A stretch of DNA of 64,000 nt from Apiosordaria backusii (taxonomy: Eukaryota > Ascomycota > Sordariomycetes > Sordariales > Lasiosphaeriaceae), in NCBI GenBank assembly GCA_030549205.1, contig JAUKTV010000006.1, forward strand, positions 1,320,501 to 1,384,500, in the 5' to 3' direction. Made by a program: the position numbers and the translations under genes. The stretch's first letter is position 1, and each line of letters opens with the position of its first letter. Shown here piece by piece: positions 37,531-50,200 of this stretch. A model generated the notes under the pieces. The model saw only the letters and a program-made list of their open reading frames with translations, was not told the origin of the DNA and made no database searches.

Positions 37531-39011
37531 GAGCCTTCTCCTTTTTAAGTTCCTATCTTTAAAAACTGCCTTTAAGGCCCTTTATAATAATAGGATTAAT
37601 AAAAGGGCTAAATAGTTAGAGGGCTATTAGTTAAATGGAGGATATAGGAAGGTCGGCCTTTTATTGTAAATAGGACGGTAATAAAGTTAATAAAGAAAGG
37701 GAAATAGAAGTTAAGTATATTTTATAGTAAGGAAAGGCAACGGTAGTAAGTTATATATTAAGTGCTTTTATATTATAAATAAAGTAACGGTAATAGATAT
37801 ATAGGGTTAAAAAAGATAAGGCTATTAATAGGAAAGGTATTAGACGGTTGTTCTTTTAAGGAAGGTATAGAGATAGTATAGGCTAAATAGTAAAATAGGA
37901 TAGTATTTAAGGACTAAAAGATAGTAAAGGTAAGTTATAAGTAATATATTTCTATATTGTAAATAGGGTAAAAATAATAAAGTTATAAAATTAAGTAACT
38001 TTATATAATAGTAATAGTCTATTAGTAAATATACTATAAGTAATTTAAAAAGACGTTATAGGGTAAGGTATAGGGTAAAAGAGAAGGTTAAAGGGAGAGT
38101 TAAGTAAAATAAAGGAAGGATAGAAAGATAGAAAGGGAAAGTAAATAAATCTTTTTTTATTGATTACTATTAAATAGTGCTTAGGGCATTTATAAGTTAG
38201 CTGCCTTTTAAATATACTTTTTAAAAGATCTCCTTTAATAATAAGCTTAGTTCTTTCTTTTTAATATCTATTATTACTATATAGCTATAGTTTATAGCTT
38301 AGCCTTAAGTTATTAAAGTTATAAAGTAAGTAATTGCTTAAAGGCTTAAACTTTTAGTTTCTAATTTTTAATTATTCTATTATTTCCTTATAATTACTAC
38401 CGCCTTACTTCCTTTCTTTCTTTAACCTTTTATACTTTAGTAAATCTTCCTTCTATAGCTACTATACTATATCTACTTTATTAGCGATAGCTTTATAACT
38501 GTTAATAGTTAACTAATTAGTAGAATTTTAATTTTATTATTAAGTTCCAGCCTTTTATAAGGTTTTTCTTTCTATTTTATAAGTTGCTTTATTTATAGGT
38601 TATCCTATAATCGCTAACTTAGTATCTTTTTAAAATATAAATAAGCCTTTCCTTTTCTTTATAAATATCTATACTTACTTTTAATACCTTATTAAATAAA
38701 TAGTTAACTTTATACTTATAGTAATTCTCCTTTTAAACTTATAAGTAAATACCATAATAAAAATAAACTATATATATTAAAAATATAACCTAACTATTTA
38801 TTAATAGTACTAGTATTATATTTATTTTAATACCTTTTTTCCGGTTGTTAATACCGTTGCTATTACTATTAATGCCTTTAAAGATAACCCTTTTAAAGAT
38901 AATAATAAAAGAGGTCCTCCGGCCTTCTTTTCTTTCTATAAACGTTACTATATAGTAAGTACTTCCTATTTACCTTTATAGTATATATATTTTAATTATA
39001 ATTTATAGAAG

Positions 39012-39060
39012 GATAATAACGACGATAATAACGATAATAATGATAATAACGATAATAATA
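39012..39060. repeat. GATAATAAC microsatellite
   Basis: About 50 bp of imperfect GATAATAAC/GATAATAAT units within the gypsy 3' segment. Read on the plus strand these are Asp and Asn codons. Confidence 0.8.
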
Positions 39061-42000
39061 ATCCCCTCTTTACTTTTATACTATAAGTCCTATTGCCTTT
39101 ATATTATAAGCACTACGTTAACTTATAGTTAGTTATATCTATTATATCCTCTATATAAAAGAAGAGGTAAAATACCTCTATTAACCTTAAGTTAATAAAA
39201 AAGATAGGATCGTTATCTTCCTATTATAAATACCGTATTAATTAGTAAGATAGGATACTACTATATAGGTTATACTATAAAGAAGAAGCCTTATAATCCT
39301 ATAAGCTTACCTTTCTTTAAAAGAAAGTACGGTCTTTATATAATATAAACGTTTTAATAAAGTATATTAAATCCTTTAAATATCTTAATAGGCTATATTC
39401 TACTTAGTAATAGTTAAAAATAAACTCTTTAACCTTTAATATTATAATAATATAAAAAAAAAATATAAAATTTTGCTTTTCTATTATATTCGGTTTAACT
39501 GTACTAACTTTATAAAATAGAATTTAGACTTATTAAAGGACTTCTACTTTTATAAAGCTACCGCTATCTACTTTTTTTAAAAGATTAAGAGCTACTTCTT
39601 TATTAATACTGTAATTATAGAGCGGTAATATTTTTAAGGTATTATTAAAACTTAAGTTTAGACTTAACGTACCCTTTACTATATAAAAAGGACTTTAACC
39701 GCTATCCCTTTTCTTTTACTTATTTCTACTATCCCTATTACTACCTTTATTATTTTAATTATCGCTATTATCCTTACTTTAAATATAACCTTTATTTACT
39801 TTATTAATATTATAGCCTTTTACTTTAAAAATATAGAGTAGATACTTTAAGATCTTACTGCCTTTTTTACTATCGAGTATATTAAGAATATATAGTTAAA
39901 GTATACCGTTATTATTTAAAGTAAAACCTTAAAGAGGATCCTTTATTATATTAACTACTTTAAATTTATATAGTTTAACTTCCTTATACTTAGTATAGCC
40001 TTTTTTTTTACTTACTTTATAAGTACGCTTTATTTATAATTATTATATACTTTTAATATATTTTAAAGAATTAACCTTTAAAAAGAAGTCCTCTTTTTAA
40101 ATATTAGTACTTTAGTAGTATATTAAGGTTATACCTCCGGTATTAATCTCTTAGGTCTTAACCCTTTAAGATAGTATAGTTTTACTTTATATAATAATTA
40201 TATTGTTTATACTACTTTTATATACCTTACTACTGTTCTTTTTTAAAGGTCCTTTACTATTATCTCCTTTCTTTATAAAGATTAAAAAAAGCATTGCTCT
40301 TTTATAAGTCTATTATTCCTATTATATAAAAACGTTATTAACTATTTATAGAATTTCGCTCTTTTCTTTTTTCTTTTTCCCTTACTTTAAAAGGTTAGCT
40401 TAAAGGTTAAAACTATAGTACCGGGCTTAATAATATTATTATTTACTACTATACTATTCCCCTCCTCTTTTTATTTTCTTTATTATTTTTATAAGAATAG
40501 TTTTTCTTTTATACCTTTACTATATAAATACTATAGCCCTATTTACTTTTTTATTTTAACGTTAATACTTACCTTAACCTTTCTTTTCTTTTAATAACCT
40601 TTATATAAAAATACTTTATACCGATCTACTAAATTCTTATTGAAATTCTTTTAAAGCTTTTATAAATTGTCCTTTTTAAAGAATCCTAGTTACTTTATTA
40701 AGTATTGACAGCTTTTAAAAGGGCCTTAATACTTTATAATACTTTTTACCTTATAGCTTTAAAGCTAGGGTTTGACGTTTATAGCTTTTTACTATTAAGT
40801 AGTAGTCGTTTAGTTCTTTATAAATAGTTTTAAAGTAAAGATAGAAAAGATATTGTAAATATAGAATCGTTTAAAAAGATTTAATTAGTAGGCTATTTTC
40901 TAATCCCCTATAATCTTAAGTATTTAAAAGGGCCTAATAAACTTATTAAAAAGCTTCCGATTAGGGTATTGTTAATCAAGGTTCTTAATTAATAATATAA
41001 TCCAGTCTTACTTTTTAAAATGCCAGTCCTTTCTTTTTTTATTATAGTACTTAGTATATAATTAATTAGTATATTCTAGTATCTTTACTACCTATTTACA
41101 GTATTATACTATATTATTAAAGCGGTTATTTACAGTAAGGATATTACTTTTAACCGGTATAGTTAAGTTATTAGGTTACTTAAGGTAGTATTTATATAAG
41201 AAGTAAGCCGGGCTATTATAGGTAGTAAAGTGTTAGGAGGTATTGTAAGTATTTTCTATTAAAAAGAGGTAATTAGTTTAATTAAATTAATTATAAAAGT
41301 AATATATATATAGATAGTATTTTAGAATCTAGTTTTGCTGTTTAGTCTAACTGTTAGTTTATAAATAGTATATAATATTTAAGTAATAGAAAACTAATAG
41401 GTACTTATAAAGGTAAGCTTAGAAATTGCTAATAAATAATAAGCCTTTATTTAAAGTAATATATTTTAAAAGGCTATAAAAATAGTAAATATAGTTTAAA
41501 AATAAGTCTATAAAGCTTAAAGCTATAAGCTTACTAATAATAATAAAGTAAAGAGCAAACTTAATAAACTTATCTATTACTATTAAGATAGTATTATATA
41601 GTTAGTTACTTCTTTAGTTAATTAAGGTAGGTAATTTAGTAATAAAATCTACTATAATATATTCTTAAGGTTAAAATAGGATAGAAAGCAACGATAGTAA
41701 CCTATAAAGATTGTATAAGTAAAGCTTAATCTTTTAATAAAGGATATAAAGTTTAATAAAAGCCTTAACGTCTTTATTTATAGCCGGCTAATAGAAATAA
41801 CGTTTTAAAGCCTCTTCTATCTTTTTACCTTTATAGTAATCTATAGTCTAATTATTATAGTAGTATTAAAGTATTGCTTACTATATATATATTGGTATAT
41901 AGATCTTACTAATATATTAAAGAAGGCCTTATTTGTCCTTTACTTAATGGCAGTTAAAGTTATTAGTAAGTTTTTATATTTTAAAGTTAACTTACTATTT

Positions 42001-42280
42001 TTAAAATAATCAATTGTCTATACCTTTAATTAACTTTTCTATTATAAAAATAGCCTATACTGCCTTTATAATTAGGTAATTTATAGAAAGCTCTTTATTG
42101 TTAAAACTATTTAAATAGTTTTTCTTTAAATCGCTAATATAAAAGGGTATAGTGTCTTTTAACTGTAATCTCTTTATAACTGCTTTAATAGTACTTCCTT
42201 TATATACTTTAAGTATACTTTTAATCTTTAATTTAATAACTGTTTTTTAATATTATATAAGTATTTATTAATATAAAATA

Positions 42281-42425
42281 GGTTATCTTTTTTTAAAAGG
42301 TTATTAATTTTAATAGGTTATCTTTTTTTAAAAGGTTATTAATCTTAATAGGTTATCTTTTTTTAAAAGATTAGTAATCTTAATTATAAAGGTTATCTCT
42401 TTTTAAAGGGTTATTAGTTTTACAA
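42281..42425. repeat. 35-bp tandem repeat inside the gypsy element
   Basis: Units begin at 42281, 42316, 42351 and 42391 with GGTTATCTYTTTTTAAAAG. The first three are exactly 35 bp apart and the last interval is 40 bp. Confidence 0.85.
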
Positions 42426-45400
42426 TCTCTCTTTATAAAGAGTTAACGACGGTATAATTAGAACTTCTTTATTAATAGCTAGCCCTTTATAACTTAACTA
42501 TATTTTAAATATAAATGTAAATATTGTAGTAACCCTTTATTAATAAAGTGCCTTTATTAGTAGTATAATACTATTAAAGATAGGAAGGTAAAGAAAGGGA
42601 AGTATAAAGAAAAAGAGAGATTAAAGTATGCTCTTTACTTATAAGATCTTTATAGTTAACTATAAAGTCCTTTTTTAAGATTAAATACCTATTTTAATTA
42701 TAATTAAAGAGGGATTTATCTATTATTAATAGAGGTCTCTTTTCTAAGACCTTTATATAGTAAAATAGTATATAGAAAATAGGTAAGTTTAAGGTTTTTT
42801 TTAAGTATAATAGTTGGAACTTTATAAAGTTAGTTAATAGGTTTATTTTAAAGATAGTATATAAATCTAATATATAGTTAGGCCTATAGGATAGGCTATT
42901 TATAGAATTTTAAGCCCTTAAATAGTATTAGATTATAAAGTTAAAAGCCACTAGGTTATTACTTTACTTTAATTAATAAAGACTTAGTTTATATTTAGTT
43001 TTTAAATACTTTAGGTTTAAATAATTAATAAGTATAATAATAGAAATAGGTATATATAATAGATATTACCTTTAAACTTAAAATATATTAATTAAGGCTA
43101 ATAACTTTTAATCCCTAATATTATATTAGGTTTCTATAGATATTAGTTTATATAAGTAAAAGGCTATAAAATACTAATAGTCTTTTTATTTTTAAAAAAG
43201 TACTGCCTTAATAGTAAAGATTAAAGCGTTAGTTTTTAAATAAATTAATAAAGTAGGATTAAAGTATTGTAAAATCGACGCTTTTTAAAATTATTGTAAT
43301 AACTATATAAATATAGTATATATATAGTTTAAAAATATAAAAGGCAATATACCTTCTTTTTTAAATAAGTCAGTTATAAGTACAGTAATTTTCAAATAGT
43401 TCTATATAAAGCAGTAATAGAACCTTATAAATCTTAAAAAAACCTATAAGTCCTTAATACTTTAAAGGATAGACCATTTAATAATAGACTAAATATAGCT
43501 TAACTCTATACTAATCCTCTTAAATAAGATTATATACCTTAAAAAGGATACTTTAATAATACTAAACTTACACTTTTTAAGGTTAATATAGAGATCCTAC
43601 TTATATAATTACTAAAGTATATTATATATATATATTATATATTAATTAAGGTTATTATTAAAGATTAAGATATTATTTAAATATATAATATAAACTATAT
43701 CTATAAGGCCAGCTAAAGCTTAGTTAATATATATTTAAAAGGTTATAGGTATATTAAGAAGCTTAAATAGTATTACTTTCTATTTATAATAGCTATAATA
43801 AGTTTAAAAGGCTGTTTTCTATTTATCTTCTTTATAAATTTATATCTGGTAGTAAACGTCTTTTAGGTCGATTTTAATATATATCTTAACTATAAAAAGC
43901 CAGTTAAAGATCTTTCCGATTAAAAATAAAAGGGCCTGGTTTTTAAAGATAATCTTATTTAATACTTAATAGTCGATATAAAGACATATCGAACTATCCT
44001 TTTTAAGTATAAAGAGAATAGAGGCGCTAGCTAAATTAATTAATAATCAGATCTATCCTTTCTACTTAATAATAGTAAACTACTTTTATAAGGTCTTTAA
44101 CTTAGTCTTCTTTAAAAGGTAAATAGGCCTTTAAAGGGACGTTACCTTTAATATTAATTCAATCCTATATTTTAATACTAAATAGGATAATAATAGGAGG
44201 TCTTAATTAATAGTAAAGATATTAAAAAAGTTGTAATATTTAAAAAAAACCGTAGTAAATTTATTAAGGTTATCATTAAAGGTAATATTTAAAAGTTATA
44301 AAGGTTTAAAGGGCTTTTTACCTTTTACTTAAAGGTAAATATAGGCTATAAAAAAACCAATAAATAAATAAAGTTCTTCTTCCTTAATTAAGTATATATT
44401 ATTAGCTATATTAAAATAAGCCTATATCTATACCCTTTATTGGATTTATAGTTTTATTAAGTTTAATTAAAAAAGCTTAAAAACCATTTAAAAAGATATA
44501 ATATCGGTAACTATAAAGTATATAAACTGTCTTTATATTATACCTTTAAAATCGGTAATTTATATTAAAAGAAAGTATAACTTAAATACTTATATAGCTT
44601 TACTATTAACTTTAGTAATACCGGAAGTTTTCTATAGTTTAAAGAATTAAAAGGTAAAGATAATAAACTTATAGCTAATTAAATTAAAGTCTAACTTAAA
44701 GTCTAAAAGGGCCTTAGTTAACTTTTATAAACTATTTAAATATAATTAAACTATAGTTTCTAAGTATAATAGAATATACTTAATATATCCTTAATTAACT
44801 ACTACCGCTTAACTATTAACGCCAATACCGCTTATACTTTTTAAAGGCTTTATATTTATACCTATAGTAGTAAGTATAGAAGGAGCAGAAGCTTAAGGTT
44901 AATTAAGTTAGTATTTTTTAAATAAGTAATTATAGTTATTGTAAAGGAAGTAAATAGCTTAAAGGCAAGTAATAATATAGTAGCCTTTTTACTTATAAAG
45001 GTAATATTAGACTTCCTTTAAAAGAGGATAGAAGAATATAAAGTTATAAGTAAAAAGTTAAAAAATAATAGTACTAAAAGTAAGGTTAAAGTAAAAGCAT
45101 TAAATATAATTAAGCTAATTATAATAATAATAATAGCGGTCTTAAAATAGAGGTATATTATACTTAAAGCACTTATTTAAAGAAGAAAGGGTTAGTAGTT
45201 TAGCCTTCTTTAGTTTTAAGTTATAACTTAAAAATCCTACTTTTTACTAACTATCTTTAATATACTTAACTTAGCCTACTAACTTTATAAAGTCTTAAAA
45301 AGTCTAAATATTAGTTAAGGCAATATAAATTTCTTAACAGAGTTTAAAGATAAAAAAGGTAATATATTATTTAAAGGATAAAAGATAATCTAAGTCGGCG

Positions 45401-46292
45401 ATAATATTAATAAACCGTTTATAAAATTCCTAAACGGTCTTATTTACTGTTTATATAATAGAATAGAACTATATAAATACTATAAACTATTGGATTTTAA
45501 AGTTAGCAAGTAGGCTATATAAGAACGTTTTTAAGTTAACTTAAGTAATTTAATTAAGGTTAAAATAGAAGTTAAAAAACTTTTAATCGGTAATATACTT
45601 AACTTAAATATTTTCAAAAGTATCCTTAAAGTAGTTTATAATATAAGCTATCCAGTTTTAATTTCTTTAAAAGGTCTTTATAACTTAAAAGTAAGTTTTA
45701 TAATTGTATAGAAAGTATCTTAAGTTTTAAACTAAAGAGCCGTTACAAATTAAGTTTAATATAAAAGGGGAGTGTTAATAAGTTAGAAATAATATATTTA
45801 TAGGACAGTTAAACCTAGTTGCTTAAGTCAGAAAGATTATAAGTAGTAAAGTATTAGATATAATAGTAATAGGGACAGTAGTATAAAAAGCGATAGAGGC
45901 TATAATAACAGAAGTAAGGGAAAAGTAACTAAGGGTTGGATTAACTAACTAAGCCTTTAAAGCTTTTAATTTAATAGCTTTTTAATATAAAAAAGTATAT
46001 ACTATATATTAACGATTTAAGCTTCGATTATAGTAAGGTTGTTTTTAAAGGATAAGGCCTTAAAAGTCTAAATCTATATTAGGTTTTAAGGCAGTTAAGT
46101 AGTTTAAAAGATAGAAAATAACGCTTAAATTAATAAAAAGGCTTAAGTAATAGTAGACTTTTATAATAAAGTAGGTATTTAAATAAGGCACTTAGTTAGC
46201 TTAAATAGAATATATAAATTGTAACTACTATAAAGGTTAATTATTTTACTTACTTTATAGTCTAACTTCCTTTAAAGGTAAAGAGTTTAGTA

Positions 46293-46703
46293 TATTAAGG
46301 AAGGTTTTATATATTAAAGTATAAGGCTAAATAAGTAGCCTATATTATATATATAATAGGTTTATAATAAAAAGACGATAGTAGTTTAATATAGGTATAT
46401 TATTCTACCTATACTAAACTTTGGCCTTTTTAGAATCCTAAGTTTACTACGCTACCTTATATACTTTACTGATAATGTAAACTCGGCTACCTTCTTTAGG
46501 GACCTCTTTCTGCTATAGGATCCTATAGCTTACTCCAATCTAACTGTTAACTAAATATATATATAAGCGTTCAGCTATCGCAACTATGTCGCTTACGCTA
46601 TATTAGCAAACCCTAAGAGGTCTGCCAGTCGCCAACTATCGGGCACTACTACTGCCAGCCCAGGACCTCTGTCCTCTAGGCCTACCTGAATTGCACCCTG
46701 ACA
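46293..46703 (-). repeat. Gypsy LTR (5' LTR relative to coding strand)
   Basis: 411 bp. The outer half (about 46500-46703) is GC-rich and barely mutated, while the inner end reads TATTAAGGAAGG for TGTCAGGGGGGG. This is the promoter-side LTR for the minus-strand coding region. Confidence 0.88.
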
Positions 46704-47278
46704 CTTTACTGCAGGGCTATTTAAAGGCCTGTATTCTACTAACTAGTAGGCTAAACTGCCAATAATTTTATATTCAGGCTACTAAGGCCTACTACTATAG
46801 GCAGTATAAGTAGCCTAACCTTAACCTTATAATAACCTGCACTTTAGGTTAAAGGTACTAAGTATATTATTACTGTACTAAATTATAGGCCTATAGGCCT
46901 TATAGGTCTGGAGCTATAAAGGGCTTAGTAAATGGTTTATAGGGCTTAGCAAACTTCAGGGTTAATTAAACTGTACTCTGGCTTATTTGCCTGTTAAGGT
47001 ATATAAAGCACTGCATATTAGTCGGTAGGTATATAGTAGAAGTTAAGTACAAACCCTATTATAGAGATTATTATAGTAGATTTATAGAAAGCTAGCACTA
47101 CAATACAATTGTTTACTTACTATATTTCTATTCTACAGTATCTATAAAGTACTGTATTTTAATACCCTAACATTAAGCTATAGGTATTATATATAAGACT
47201 TTTACTATATTATAAGCTAATATATATGCATTAATTATAGGGCCCTTAAGCCTATAATTAACTATACCTATTCTAATA
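46704..47278 (+). repeat. Copia-B 3' LTR, second part, with ~138-bp deletion
   Basis: Resumes with CTTTACTGCAGGGC (CTTTA is the duplicated target) and ends CCTATTCTAATA. The two parts total ~695 bp against ~833 bp for the 5' LTR. The missing ~138 bp lie near 46856-46862, where text after GGTTAAAGGTACTAAG jumps directly to TATTATTACTGTACTAAATT. It contains the uninterrupted AAGGTATATAAAGC site that identifies the Copia-A target. Confidence 0.85.
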
Positions 47279-50200
47279 GTTTAGATTTATTTTAAAAAAC
47301 AGGTTAAAATATCTAATTAATAATTTTCAATATATATAATACATTACTTAAAAGTTATATTAAAAATAACGGTAAGGTTGTAATTATATAACTACTATAT
47401 AACTATTTTAATAGTTTTAATTACTTTAAAGACATTTTAAATTAAATATAAAGACAGTTAACTTTAAGAATAAAATTATAAGACCACTTTACTTTTAAAA
47501 GATTTACCACTTAAAATAATATATATATTAAATTAATTGTCTAAAGATACATGATTTTATAAAGCTTAATATAAATATTTAAAGATTTATAAAGTATATT
47601 AACTTTATTTATTAATAAATAACGTTAAGATTATTTATAACGATTTAAAAATTAAAAAAAAAGAAAAATAAGTAAAGAAATAGAATAGAGTTAAAGGAAA
47701 TTTCGTTATAACTCTTTATTAAAGTTTAAAATCAAAAAGCTTATAGCAGTTATTTTAAAAATAAAAATTTATTTATTATAAACTATATTCTATTATATAT
47801 TTATACTTAATTTTAAAATTATTAATAAAAAGGTCTTTAAGTTTAAAAGTATAATAAATTGCTTAATATAGTTTTTTATAATTAAAACCTTTTTAATTGA
47901 AATTGCTTTTTTTATAATTATTGTAATTATAGAGTTAAATAAATTAAAAAATAAAATAACGTTTATATTTTAATAAAGTAAGTAATTAATATATTTAAGT
48001 TATTTAATAGGCTTATTAAGAAAGGATAAAAGGTTAATATAATAGAAATTAATAAAGTCCTTATTTATTATATTATCTTTTTATTATATTTAATAAGCTT
48101 TATTAAAACCTTATTAATTAAGATTAATAATAAATTTAATAGCTTTAATTAATTTAAGATTTTATTAAATAATAGTCGCTTAATAAACTTATTAATCGAG
48201 GATAAAGGTTTAATATAATAAAAATTAAAAAATCTTTACTTTTTATATTACTTTTTTATTATCTTTAATAATCTTTATTATAATTTTATTAATTAATACT
48301 ACTTTTTTATAATATTTAATAAACCTAATTAAAAGCCTTTTAAATAATATTAATAATAAATAAGTTATTTTAATAGTTTTAATTAGATTAAGATTTTATT
48401 AAATAATAGTCGCTTAATAAGCTTACTAATAGAAAATAAAGGCTTAATATAATAAAACTTAATAAAATCTTTAATTTCTATATTACTTTTTTATAGTCTT
48501 TAATAATTTTTATTATAATTCTATTAATTAATATTACCTTTTTATAGTATTTTATAAACTTAATTAAAATCCTTTTAATTAAAATTAATAATAAAAAAAG
48601 TATTGAAATCATTTCCGTTAAATGAAGATTTTATTAAATAATAGTTATTTATAGAGCTTACTAATAGAAAATAAAGGCTTATAATAAAAATTAATTAAAT
48701 CCTTACTTTTTATATTACTTTCTTATTATATTTTATAAGCTTTATTGTAATTTTATTAATTAACATTACCTTTTTACAATATTTAATAAACCTTATTAAA
48801 ACCCTATTAATTAGATTAATAATAAATTTAATAGTATTAATTAGATTAGGATTTTATTAAATAATAATCATTTAATAAAATTACTAATTAAAAATAAAGG
48901 CTTAATATAATAGCAATTAGTAAAATTCTTACTTTTTATATTACTTTATTATAGTCTTTAATAATCTTTATTATAATTTTATTAATTAATATTACCTTTT
49001 TATAGTATTTAATAAATTTAATTGAAATCTTTATAATTATTATTTATAATAAAAAGATTATTTTAATCGTTTTAATTAGATTAATATTTTATTAAATAAT
49101 AGTTACTTAATATACTTACTAGTAAAGGATAAAGGTTTAATATAACGAAAATTAATAATTTAAAATCTCTATAATTAAATATAATTTAATTAATAACTCT
49201 TTTATTTTTACTTTACCTTTTTATTTTATAATTATTTACTATATAAAAACTTTCTTTTTTAATAATAAAACTAATTATTAATTATAATTTAATATTTTAA
49301 TAGTTTACTTTCTTTTTTTTTAAATTTATTTACTATATAGAATCTCTATAATTAGCTTTACCTTTTAAAAATAATTTAATTAATAACTCTTTTACTTTTA
49401 CTTTACCTTTTTATTTTATAATTATTTACTATATAAAAACTTTTTTTTTAATAATAAAACTAATTATTAATTACAATTTAATATTTTACTATCTTTTCTT
49501 TTAAATTTATTTACAGTACAGAATTTTTATAATTAGCTTAACCTTTTCTTTTTTTAACTTTCTTTCTTTTAAATTCGTTTATTATATAATTTATTTTATT
49601 TCCTATATAGAATTTCTATTATTAATAGTAATTTAATAAATCTATATTCTGCCTTTTTTTCTTTTACCTTTCTTTTTTTTAAATTCTCTTATTATATAAT
49701 TTTATATTAATTAAAATATTGTAAATATATTAATATATTATTATATAATTTATTTATAATATAAAATTTCTATAGTAATTTGTAATTTTATAAATCTACG
49801 TTTTTTCTCTTTTTCTTTTACTTTTCTTTCTTTTAAATTTACTTTCTAATCAATTTTATATATATTAAAGTATAGTAAGTATATTAATAATTTACTATAC
49901 AATTTATTTATTATATAAAATTTCTATAATAAATTGTAATTTTATAAATTTACACTTTACTTCTTTTTCTTTTACCTTTCTTTTTTTTTAAAGTTACTTT
50001 TTAAATAATGTTATATATACTAAACTATAGTAAGTATATTAATAGTTTACAATATAATTTATTTATAATATAAAAGCTTTATAGTAAGTTGTAATTTTAT
50101 AAATTTATACTTTACCTTTTCTTCTTTTACCTTTCTTTTTTTTAAATTTACTTACTATATAATATATTTTTAATATAAAATATTTATAATAAGGTATAAT

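Larger units (their letters stand above)
37531..46292 (-). pseudogene. Gypsy internal region: decayed gag-pol plus ~3 kb of unexplained sequence
   Basis: Minus-strand gag should lie near 44900-46250 by position. RT is at about 43400-44050, RNase H follows, and integrase begins at about 41700 and should end near 40800. The remaining 37531-40800 lies between integrase and the 3' LTR and shows no gypsy domain I can name. Near 39012-39060 the plus strand has a run of GAT/AAT/AAC codons (Asp/Asn repeats), so an additional antisense frame or a further nested insertion is possible. At 42281-42425 there are four 35-40-bp tandem units beginning GGTTATCTTTTTTTAAAAGG. Confidence 0.7.
37120..46703 (-). 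mobile_element. Ty3/gypsy retrotransposon inserted in the Copia-B 3' LTR
   Basis: A 9584-bp element with perfect ends TGTCAGGG and CCCTGACA and an exact 5-bp target duplication CTTTA (37115-37119 and 46704-46708). It has two 411-bp LTRs (37120-37530 and 46293-46703). Coding is on the minus strand. RT text around 43840-44030 reads LFILKKDSSICLYIDY and KIDLKDVYYQI. The catalytic box is YLNN (43672-43683, from YLDD). The RT-RNase H link near 43480-43600 reads INLKKCKF and IIKWSILQSIKDLQVFL (stops read as former Gln). Integrase begins near 41690 with VDFITKLP and ILIVIDKF. RT ahead of integrase marks it as Ty3/gypsy. A purine tract, AAAAAGGAGAAGG, precedes the 37120-37530 LTR on the minus strand. 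Confidence 0.9.
23904..47278 (+). mobile_element. Ty1/copia retrotransposon Copia-B, interrupted by two nested retroelements
   Basis: The outermost element of the nest. Its 5' LTR is 23904-24461 joined to 30858-31132 (Copia-A splits it). The internal region is 31133-36994. Its 3' LTR is 36995-37119 joined to 46709-47278 (the gypsy element splits it). A purine tract, GCAGAGAAAGGG, directly precedes the 3' LTR. Domain order on the plus strand is that of Ty1/copia, with reverse transcriptase and RNase H last. RT text near 35330-35800 reads FKAKLIIKGF, FATFAFI, KALYSLK and the active-site box YINN (35766-35777). RNase H text near 36380-36640 includes LKAKTDILTKAIYKAL. Many stops at probable Gln/Trp sites and the Asp-to-Asn changes in the RT box show it is dead. 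The outer flanks (TATAT left, GTTTA right) do not form a target duplication. Confidence 0.88.
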
